Shown here: positions 1-5,748 of the stretch, piece after piece | Layout: the number at the start of each line of letters is the position of its first letter | Numbering within the stretch: the stretch's first letter is position 1 | Source of the DNA: Nevskiaceae bacterium | GTDB taxonomy: Bacteria; Pseudomonadota; Gammaproteobacteria; Steroidobacterales; Steroidobacteraceae | Assembly: GCA_031277355.1 (NCBI GenBank) | Contig: JAITMN010000016.1 | Coordinates: 1 to 5,861 of the forward strand | Length of the DNA: 5,861 nt | Direction of reading: 5' to 3' | The notes under the pieces: model-generated | What the model was told of the DNA's origin: nothing | Seen by the model: the letters and a program-made list of their open reading frames with translations, nothing else | Database searches by the model: none | Made by a program: the position numbers and the translations under genes

Positions 1-1
1 G

Positions 2-94
2 GCGCGCAAGACGCTGGGCTATGACCCGAAGGTTCTGGTCGATGAAGGCGTGCGCCGCTATCTGCGCTTCCTGAAACATTCGGTGCCGGTGTGA
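2..94 (+). CDS. C-terminal end of a probable NAD-dependent nucleotide-sugar epimerase/dehydratase (partial, 5' end outside window)
   Basis: An open frame enters from the left edge and gives 30 residues before a TGA stop at 92-94. The tail reads LGYDPKVLVDEGVRRYLRF, matching the usual end of extended short-chain dehydrogenases acting on sugar nucleotides (an LGY-x-P-x-V-x-x-x-EG-x-RR pattern, as in UDP-glucuronate 4-epimerases, UDP-xylose synthases and 4,6-dehydratases). The Rossmann and Tyr-Lys catalytic regions lie outside the window, so the substrate is undetermined. Its stop overlaps the GTG start of the UDP-glucose dehydrogenase gene by four bases (GTGA), implying co-translation. An enzyme acting on UDP-glucuronate would make sense there, but that is inference from position. 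It is too short to exclude another SDR subfamily, including a CDP-glucose 4,6-dehydratase. Confidence 0.6.
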   Translation, partial: ARKTLGYDPKVLVDEGVRRYLRFLKHSVPV

Positions 95-1428
95 AGCTGG
101 GTGTCATCGGCACCGGCTATGTCGGTCTGGTTTCCGGCGTCTGTCTGGCCGCGAAGGGGCATGATGTCACCTGTGTGGATCGGGATGCGTCCATTGTCGA
201 ACGGCTGAATCGGGGCGAGCCGCATATCCATGAAAGGGGGCTGCCTGCATTGCTGGCGCAGGTGATCGAGGCCGGCCGTTTCCGCGCCACCACCGACACC
301 GCCAGTGTGCTGGATGAAGTGGACACGGTGCTGATTGCCGTTGGCACGCCATCGGAAGACGGCGTGATCGACCTCACCCATGTGCGCGCCGTGGCGCGGG
401 AAATCGGCGCTTACCTGCGCAATTCCACACGCGCCATTGCCGTGATCGTAAATAGCACCGTGGTGCCCGGAACCACCGATACCGTGGTTCGTGGAGAAAT
501 CGAGCACGCCTCAGGCAAGACGTTTCCCGCCTTCGGGCTTGGAATGAATCCCGAGTTCCTGCGCGAAGGCGAAGCCATCGAAGATTTCATGTTTCCGGAT
601 CGCATCGTTCTCGGACATGAGGATGAGATGACGCTGGCGCGTCTGGAAGCGCTTTATCAGCCGTGGGACGTGGCGAAGGTGCGCGTGAACACCCGCACCG
701 CCGAGATGATCAAGTACGCGAACAATGCGCTGCTGGCGCTTCAGATTTCCGGCATCAATGAAATCGCGAATCTGTCTGCGGCCGTCGGCGGCATCGATGT
801 GATGGACGTGGTTCAGGGCGTGCATCTGGACAAACGCTGGAACCCGATCATCGAAGGATCACGGAGGGTCGAGCCGCAAATTCTCACCTATCTGGTTCCG
901 GGCTGCGGTTTTGGCGGAAGCTGCTTTCCGAAGGATGTGCAGGCGTTGCGATCTCAGGGACAGGCCAAGGGCCTGCCCATGCACATGCTGAACGGGATTC
1001 TGGATGTGAATGATCGCCAGCCGTTTCAGGTGGCAAGCATCATCGAACGACACAAGAACCTTGCCGGCGCGAAGGTGCTGGTGCTGGGCCTGGCCTTCAA
1101 ACCCGACACGGACGACGTTCGCGAATCCGCCTCATTGAAGATCGTTTCCGACCTGCTGCACAAAGGGGCGGTTGTCTCGGCGCATGACCCGATTGCAACG
1201 GAGAACTTCAAGAGATTTCTCGGCGAGGAATCGCGCCGGATTTTCTTTCGCGATGATTGGCGCAGCGCGGTGACGGAGAACGACATCATCGTCGTGGCGA
1301 CCCGTTGGGAGGTCTATCGCCAATTGCCTGAATTGCCGCTGGATGGAAAATTCGTGTTCGACGCGCGCCGCATGTTTGCCGCCCATTCGCTGAAAGGCGC
1401 TCGCTATCTGTCCATTGGTCTGGGGTAG
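91..1428 (+). CDS. ugd: UDP-glucose 6-dehydrogenase
   Basis: Cytoplasmic enzyme oxidising UDP-glucose to UDP-glucuronate with two NAD+ in two steps; the product feeds glucuronate, galacturonate, xylose and aminoarabinose pathways. The 445-residue length is normal for the family. Visible parts: the N-terminal Rossmann motif GTGYVG at residues 7-12; NST around T123; NPEFLREG with E155 and E159; K208 and N212 in IKYANN; the nucleophilic Cys C278 in GCGFGGSCFPKD with D282 four residues on; and the second Rossmann-type UDP-binding domain with LGLAFKPDTDDVRES at about 332-346. These match the catalytic Thr/Glu/Lys/Asn/Cys/Asp set known for UDP-glucose dehydrogenases, so the enzyme looks active. The GTG start at 91 places the dinucleotide motif at the usual distance from the N-terminus. 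No clear Shine-Dalgarno precedes it, and the start overlaps the previous stop, so translational coupling is likely. GDP-mannose or UDP-ManNAc dehydrogenase is a less likely alternative. Confidence 0.93.
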   Translation: MKLGVIGTGYVGLVSGVCLAAKGHDVTCVDRDASIVERLNRGEPHIHERGLPALLAQVIEAGRFRATTDTASVLDEVDTVLIAVGTPSEDGVIDLTHVRAVAREIGAYLRNSTRAIAVIVNSTVVPGTTDTVVRGEIEHASGKTFPAFGLGMNPEFLREGEAIEDFMFPDRIVLGHEDEMTLARLEALYQPWDVAKVRVNTRTAEMIKYANNALLALQISGINEIANLSAAVGGIDVMDVVQGVHLDKRWNPIIEGSRRVEPQILTYLVPGCGFGGSCFPKDVQALRSQGQAKGLPMHMLNGILDVNDRQPFQVASIIERHKNLAGAKVLVLGLAFKPDTDDVRESASLKIVSDLLHKGAVVSAHDPIATENFKRFLGEESRRIFFRDDWRSAVTENDIIVVATRWEVYRQLPELPLDGKFVFDARRMFAAHSLKGARYLSIGLG

Positions 1429-1430
1429 GG
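1422..1430 (+). promoter_or_regulatory. Probable ribosome binding site for the 1438 reading frame
   Basis: The purine-rich GGGGTAGGG spans the stop codon of the UDP-glucose dehydrogenase gene and ends seven bases before the GTG at 1438. The AGGG core is a partial match to the anti-Shine-Dalgarno consensus. It supports the GTG start, which also puts the cofactor-binding glycines at residues 6-12. Confidence 0.45.
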
Positions 1431-1437
1431 CGCGAGC

Positions 1438-2256
1438 GTGAAGCTGGTCATTGGCGGCAGTGGACGTCTCGGCAAAGCCCTGTGCGCGGCGCTGGGCCCG
1501 CACAACACCTTGGCCCCGGCCCGCGCGGTGTACGAAAACTGGTGGCAGCCGGGAATGGACGCGACCATCGAAGCTTTCCTCACCCGCGCGCCCCAGCCGA
1601 TAGACTGCATTTTCATCGCGGCAGGCATCATCGATTCGCGCGCATCGGCGGCAGACCACGAGCGCGTGAACTTCAGGCTGCCCGAGCAGATTCTGCGGGC
1701 CGCCGCCCGATGCCACATTCGCGTCGTGACCCTTGGCACGATGATGGAACTGATCTCATGCGGGGAACCGCCGTCAGCTTACGCGGCAAGCAAGCGTGCA
1801 CTGGCAAGGCAGGTGCAGACGCTGCGTCAGGATGCGCTGCATATACGCATCAACACGGTATATGGTACTGTTCCGCCTGCGCCATACATGTTCGCCGGGC
1901 TCATGCTCAAAGCGCTCGTTACGCATTCGCCTTTTTTGATGTCGCCAGGAAATCAGATGCGTGAGTATCACCATATCGACGACGAGGTGCAGGCCATCAT
2001 TGCACTGGCGGCGTCGGCTCAAGCCGGGGTGATCAACCTCAATCACGGCGCACCGATCACGATGGCCGCGCTTGCCCATCGCACCTTCGAGGCTCTGGAT
2101 GCACTTGACCTGTTGCGCATCGGCGCGCTGCCCGCGCCGACGAACGAGCGTTTTGATCTGGAATACGTCCGTCCGTTTCTTCTGAACGGCCTGAATTTTC
2201 GCGATGCGCTGACGGCAATGCCTTCGTACATGCGTGAGTGCGTCAGCGCGTCATGA
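1438..2256 (+). CDS. NAD(P)-dependent nucleotide-sugar reductase/epimerase-like SDR, substrate unknown
   Basis: A 272-residue protein of the extended short-chain dehydrogenase fold, presumably cytoplasmic. Residues 1-12 give a beta strand and the cofactor motif GGSGRLG (6-12); AAG at 61-63 stands where NAG is usual; the catalytic pair is Y115 and K119 in YAASK; NTVYG (139-143) and REYHHIDD (175-182) are the typical C-terminal substrate-domain landmarks. It is short for the extended class (usually 300-350). T101 lies only 14 residues before the catalytic Tyr, where about 24 is usual, so a loop seems to be missing. This compactness recalls short 4-ketoreductases such as the CDP-abequose synthase (RfbJ) type, but I cannot assign it there. 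With CDP-glucose and UDP-glucuronate synthesis on either side, reduction or epimerisation of a keto-sugar nucleotide is the natural guess. The GTG start lies nine bases after the preceding stop; the stop overlaps the next ATG (ATGA). Confidence 0.75.
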   Translation: MKLVIGGSGRLGKALCAALGPHNTLAPARAVYENWWQPGMDATIEAFLTRAPQPIDCIFIAAGIIDSRASAADHERVNFRLPEQILRAAARCHIRVVTLGTMMELISCGEPPSAYAASKRALARQVQTLRQDALHIRINTVYGTVPPAPYMFAGLMLKALVTHSPFLMSPGNQMREYHHIDDEVQAIIALAASAQAGVINLNHGAPITMAALAHRTFEALDALDLLRIGALPAPTNERFDLEYVRPFLLNGLNFRDALTAMPSYMRECVSAS

Positions 2257-3248
2257 CCGATGCGATGATCTCCGGCGAGAAACCGGCGGCCCGCAGCATG
2301 CCGCTGATCTCCATCTCCATCCCGGTCTTGAATGAGCAGGGCAATCTGGATGCCCTCTATCAACGTCTGTGCGCGGTGGCCGAACGCATGTCGGATCGCT
2401 GCAAGTTCGAGTTTGTGTTTTCCGACAATCATTCCAGCGATGCCACCTGGGAGAAGCTGCGCCGGTTGGCCGTTCTGGATGCGCGCGTCAGGGCCATCCG
2501 CTTTTCCAAGAATTTCGGATTCCAACGCTCCATTCTCGCCAACTATCTGCACACGCGCGGCGATGCCGTGGTGCAGATCGACGCCGACCTGCAAGACCCT
2601 CCCGAACTGGTGGAAGCTTTCTTTGAACGCTGGCAGAGCGGTTATCAGGTTGTCTACGGTATTCGCCGTCACCGCCAGGAAGGCGCGTTATTCAATAAAT
2701 TCCGAAAGTTCGGCTATTGGGTCATCGACCTTCTGAGCGATCACTCCATTCCCCGTGACGCCGGGGATTTTCGTCTGATCGATCGCCGCGTGGTCAACGC
2801 ATTGCTGCAACTGAAGGCGGCGAATCCCTACCTGCGCGGCATGATTGCGGACCTGGGTTTCGAGCAGGTCGGCATCGAATATGCGCGCGACGCGCGCGTG
2901 GCCGGCGTAAGCAAATTCGGCGTCGTGCGTCTGGTGCGCCTTGGCCTGACCGCCGTTTTCAATCATTCCACAGTGCCGTTGAGGCTGGCGTCGCTGGCAG
3001 GCATTTCGATGCTGCTGATCAGCATGCTCGGTGCGATCTACTACGCCGTGCTTCGCATCATGAATCCCGATCTGCCGCAGGGATTCGCCAGCCTTGTGAT
3101 ATTGGTGCTGTTTGGCATTGGCTTGCAGTCGCTGCTCCTGGGCATAGTGGGCGAGTATCTGCTGCGCATCTATCTGATTCTGCGCGCCGAGCCGTTGGCT
3201 ATTGTGGAGAGCAGCCTGAACTTCGAGCCCGATGAGATCAAACTTTAA
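2253..3248 (+). CDS. GT2 polyprenyl-phosphate glycosyltransferase (GtrB/ArnC/DPM1-like) with two C-terminal membrane helices
   Basis: A 331-residue inner-membrane enzyme predicted to move a sugar from a nucleotide donor onto undecaprenyl (or another polyprenyl) phosphate on the cytoplasmic face. The GT-A domain occupies about residues 17-240: SIPVLNEQGNL (22-32), SDNHSSDATW (57-66), SKNFG (85-89), and the metal/donor motif DADLQDPPEL with D110, D112 and D115. GDFRLIDRR (171-179) and SKFG (220-223) follow. Two hydrophobic helices at about 243-268 and 278-301 and the GEYLLRIY motif (300-307) are the hallmark arrangement of the GtrB branch. The ATG at 2253 was chosen because it forms an ATGA overlap with the previous stop; an in-frame GTG at 2238 would add five residues. 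No strong Shine-Dalgarno is seen, consistent with coupling. The donor sugar cannot be read from the motifs. It probably works with the GtrA-like and GT39-like proteins downstream. Confidence 0.9.
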   Translation: MTDAMISGEKPAARSMPLISISIPVLNEQGNLDALYQRLCAVAERMSDRCKFEFVFSDNHSSDATWEKLRRLAVLDARVRAIRFSKNFGFQRSILANYLHTRGDAVVQIDADLQDPPELVEAFFERWQSGYQVVYGIRRHRQEGALFNKFRKFGYWVIDLLSDHSIPRDAGDFRLIDRRVVNALLQLKAANPYLRGMIADLGFEQVGIEYARDARVAGVSKFGVVRLVRLGLTAVFNHSTVPLRLASLAGISMLLISMLGAIYYAVLRIMNPDLPQGFASLVILVLFGIGLQSLLLGIVGEYLLRIYLILRAEPLAIVESSLNFEPDEIKL

Positions 3249-3249
3249 T

Positions 3250-3255
3250 GGAAAG
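3250..3255 (+). promoter_or_regulatory. Probable ribosome binding site deciding the rfbF start
   Basis: GGAAAG lies in the ten-base gap after the GT2 stop and ends three bases before the ATG at 3259. The spacing is short, but it favours this ATG over an in-frame ATG at 3232 that lies inside the GT2 gene. The protein from 3259 begins MKAVILAGGLGTR, exactly where this family normally begins. Confidence 0.5.
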
Positions 3256-3258
3256 TCG

Positions 3259-4035
3259 ATGAAGGCAGTCATTCTGGCCGGTGGTCTGGGAACGCGAATC
3301 GCGGAGGAATCCGATCATCGGCCCAAACCGATGATCGAGGTGGGCGGGCGTCCGCTGCTGTGGCACATCATGAAGGCTTACGCGCATCATGGCGTGAAGG
3401 ATTTCATCATCTGCCTGGGCTACAAGGGCTACATGATCAAGGAATTCTTTTTCAACTATCACAACCACATGGCCGATCTGAAGATTGATCTGAAGTCTGG
3501 CGCGCATACCGTGCTGAACAGTCAGGCGGAGGATTGGTCGGTTACGCTGGTGGATACCGGCGCGGAGACGATGACCGGCGGGCGATTGAAGCGTGTGGCC
3601 TCATACATCGGTAATGAGACGTTTTGCCTGACCTATGGCGACGGCCTTTCAGACATCAACATCGCGGCGGAAATGCAGTTTCATCGCAGGCACGGCAAGC
3701 TGGCTACGGTGGCGGCGGTTCGCCCGCCGGGGCGGTTTGGCGTGCTGAACATCGGGCAGGCCGGTGATGTGCGCTCGTTCGAGGAAAAGCCCAGCAACGA
3801 GATCGGCTGGATCAACGGCGGGTTCTTCATTCTGGAGCCTGCGGCGATTGATTACATCGATGGCGACGTCACATCTTGGGAGCGTGAACCGCTACAGAAT
3901 CTGGCACGAGACGGACAACTGGCTGCATATCAGCATCATGGCTTCTGGCAACCCTGCGACACGCTTCGCGACAAGCGGCAACTGGACGAACTCTGGCGCA
4001 GCGGGCAGGCGCGCTGGCGCGTCTGGAACGATTGA
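3259..4035 (+). CDS. rfbF: Glucose-1-phosphate cytidylyltransferase
   Basis: Cytoplasmic nucleotidyltransferase forming CDP-glucose and pyrophosphate from CTP and alpha-D-glucose 1-phosphate, the entry step for CDP-derived 3,6-dideoxyhexoses and related sugars. The 258-residue length fits the family (about 257). Diagnostic features in order: nucleotide-binding AGGLGTR (7-13) with the phosphate-contacting KPM (K23), LLWHIMK (33-39), the metal-binding YGDGLSDI (126-133), FEEKP (174-178), INGGFF (185-190) and WQPCDTLRDKRQLDELW (230-246). The last block, with a DTLRDK core, is typical of CDP-glucose synthases and separates them from the glucose-1-phosphate thymidylyl- and uridylyltransferases. 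The usual next gene, CDP-glucose 4,6-dehydratase (rfbG), does not follow; a GT39-like gene lies 12 bases downstream instead. The product may therefore be used by an enzyme encoded elsewhere, by the cut-off SDR at the left edge, or directly as a glucosyl donor. Confidence 0.94.
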   Translation: MKAVILAGGLGTRIAEESDHRPKPMIEVGGRPLLWHIMKAYAHHGVKDFIICLGYKGYMIKEFFFNYHNHMADLKIDLKSGAHTVLNSQAEDWSVTLVDTGAETMTGGRLKRVASYIGNETFCLTYGDGLSDINIAAEMQFHRRHGKLATVAAVRPPGRFGVLNIGQAGDVRSFEEKPSNEIGWINGGFFILEPAAIDYIDGDVTSWEREPLQNLARDGQLAAYQHHGFWQPCDTLRDKRQLDELWRSGQARWRVWND

Positions 4036-4038
4036 GGG
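4034..4038 (+). promoter_or_regulatory. Ribosome binding site of the GT39-like gene
   Basis: GAGGG overlaps the last two bases of the rfbF TGA stop and ends nine bases before the ATG at 4048. This is the clearest Shine-Dalgarno in the window, suggesting the membrane glycosyltransferase is initiated independently as well as by read-through from rfbF. Confidence 0.65.
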
Positions 4039-4047
4039 TTTGCGCAC

Positions 4048-5748
4048 ATGAATCGCTCTTTATCCGCCACGACGCGCGATCTGCTGCTGATCCTGCTGTC
4101 TGCTCTGGTGATCATCGGAGCCGGCATCGGTCTGCGCAATCCCTGGCCGGCCGACGAGCCCGTTTATGCGCTGCTGGCGCGCGACATGCTCGCCACCGGC
4201 GATTGGCTGATTCCGCTGATGGGCGGCGACTTCTTTCAGGACAAACCGCCGTTCATGATGTGGCTTCAGGCCGTCTTCTACATCGTCACAGGGTCGGAGA
4301 AGGTCGGCTTTCTGTTGCCCTCGCTGCTCGCGGGCTTGGGCACGCTGGCATTGATCTACGATCTTGGCCGCCGGATGTGGAACCGCGAAGCGGGGATATA
4401 CGCGGCGGCGATACTGCTGTTCACCGTGCAGTTCACGTTGCAGTCGCGGCGCGGTCAGCAGGATGCGCTGCTGATGTTCTTCACCGTACTGTCTTTGTAC
4501 TGCCTGCTTCGTCAATTGCTGTTGGGTGGCGGCTGGCGATGGCTGGTCGGCGCGGGATTGGCCGCCGGCTTGGGCGCACTCACGAAGGTGGTTGGCTTCC
4601 TGTCGTTCATGGTGTTGGCGCCGTGGCTGTTTGCCGTGTGGCGAGGCTGGCCCGGCGTGAAGTGGCAGACGCCCATCATTCCGTGGATGCTGGTGAGCGC
4701 TCTGGCCTGTGTGCTGGTCACGGGCTTCTGGTTGCTGCCCATTTGGTTACAGGCGCGGCACGATCCCGTCGTCGCCGATTACTTTCGTGAATTGGTGATC
4801 ACGCAGACCTACGGGCGCTATGTAGAGCCGTGGCATCACTATCAACCGCCCTGGTACTACCTGCAGACGATGGCTACGGCATGGCTGCCGCTAACGGCCC
4901 TGCTGCCGTGGCTCGTGCCGCAATGGCGCGCAGCGCTGCGTCAGCGCGATGTGCGCGTGTTGTTGCCGGTGGGCTTCGTCGTGCTGTATGTGCTGTTCTT
5001 CACGTTGAGTAGCGGCAAGCGCGAGATGTACATACTCCCGGCGCTGCCGATGCTGGCGCTGCCGGCCGGTTATCTGCTGCCGCAATTGCTGCGGCGGGTG
5101 GGCGTGCAGCGCGTGTTCAGCACATTGCTGTTGATCGTGGCATTCGCCGCCGCTGGCGGGGCAATTTGGTTGCGCCTCATCGACCCCGCGCGAGGCGCGC
5201 AGTTGTTGGCCGAAGGTGGCGTCAGCAGCGTTGCGCCGCTGATCGTGCTGGCCGTCGTGGCTCTGGGCGCATTGGCGTGGTTCCGATGGGAGAGGGCGCA
5301 TCTGGCTTTCGCCACGATGATGGCCGCCGCTTGGCTGATCGCCGGATTCTGGGTGTTCCCGCAAATGGATGGCGAGCGCTCGGCCAGCAACTTCATCACG
5401 CGGCTTGAACAGATGGCCGCGCCCGACAGAGAGTTGGGGCTGCTGGCCTATCACGAGCATTTCCTGTGGAACATCACTCGCCCTTCGGTGAATTTCGGCC
5501 ACCGCCGTTTTCGTGAAGGCGATGCAGAAATATTCGACGCCGCCGCATGGCTTGCCGCCGCGCCCAACCGGCAATTGCTGGTACAGGAGGAAATGCTGCA
5601 TCCCTGTTTCGACACCGCCACCGCACGCGAGGTGGGTGAGTCCAGCCGTGGCCTGTGGTATCTGGTGGAAGGTTCGCCCGATCCGTCCTGCGCGGCCAAA
5701 GGCGATCTTTCCCACGTTCTGCACTACGCGCCTCACGGCGGGCAATGA
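4048..5748 (+). CDS. ArnT-like GT39/GT83-family membrane glycosyltransferase (GT-C fold, lipid-phosphate-sugar donor)
   Basis: A 566-residue inner-membrane protein predicted to transfer a sugar from a polyprenyl-phosphate donor to an acceptor on the periplasmic side, as ArnT does for lipid A and RgtA-D do for rhizobial lipid A and core. The first helix (about 11-29) is followed by NPWPADEPVYALLARDM with the acidic pair D36-E37, the expected catalytic position at the start of the first periplasmic loop, then GDWLIPLMGG (51-60) and DKPPFMMW (65-72), a family signature. RRGQQDALLMFF (134-145) and SSGKREMYILPALP (321-334) are further family landmarks. I count about 12 hydrophobic segments ending near residue 437. 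Residues 441-566 are soluble and probably periplasmic, containing VNFGHRRFREGD (481-492) and two cysteines (C520, C548) that could pair. Its stop overlaps the GtrA-like start (ATGA). Acceptor and sugar are unknown; a protein O-mannosyltransferase role is unlikely but not excluded. Confidence 0.85.
   Translation: MNRSLSATTRDLLLILLSALVIIGAGIGLRNPWPADEPVYALLARDMLATGDWLIPLMGGDFFQDKPPFMMWLQAVFYIVTGSEKVGFLLPSLLAGLGTLALIYDLGRRMWNREAGIYAAAILLFTVQFTLQSRRGQQDALLMFFTVLSLYCLLRQLLLGGGWRWLVGAGLAAGLGALTKVVGFLSFMVLAPWLFAVWRGWPGVKWQTPIIPWMLVSALACVLVTGFWLLPIWLQARHDPVVADYFRELVITQTYGRYVEPWHHYQPPWYYLQTMATAWLPLTALLPWLVPQWRAALRQRDVRVLLPVGFVVLYVLFFTLSSGKREMYILPALPMLALPAGYLLPQLLRRVGVQRVFSTLLLIVAFAAAGGAIWLRLIDPARGAQLLAEGGVSSVAPLIVLAVVALGALAWFRWERAHLAFATMMAAAWLIAGFWVFPQMDGERSASNFITRLEQMAAPDRELGLLAYHEHFLWNITRPSVNFGHRRFREGDAEIFDAAAWLAAAPNRQLLVQEEMLHPCFDTATAREVGESSRGLWYLVEGSPDPSCAAKGDLSHVLHYAPHGGQ

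Noticed and set aside
1132..1716. 194-residue minus-strand open frame spanning the ugd/SDR junction
   Set aside because: No motif, low-complexity Arg/Gln/His composition, and antisense to two well-supported genes.
1482..1964. 160-residue plus-strand open frame within the compact SDR gene
   Set aside because: Overlaps the SDR in another frame, has no motif, and the SDR frame has the cofactor and catalytic motifs and no frameshift.
2238..2252. Upstream GTG as the GT2 start
   Set aside because: It would add five residues with no better ribosome binding site. The ATG at 2253 forms the ATGA overlap seen elsewhere in this operon. It cannot be fully excluded.
2043..2672. 209-residue minus-strand open frame across the SDR/GT2 junction
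   Set aside because: No recognisable domain; antisense to the conserved GT2 motifs, which explain the base pattern.
3232..3258. Upstream in-frame ATG as the rfbF start
   Set aside because: It would add nine residues before the conserved MKAVILAGG start and lies inside the GT2 gene; the GGAAAG site favours 3259.
4032..4790. 252-residue open frame on the plus strand, different frame from the GT39-like gene
   Set aside because: Its translation is rich in Arg, Ala and His without recognisable motifs, and it lies almost wholly inside the GT39-like gene, which has clear family motifs. It is a GC-bias shadow.
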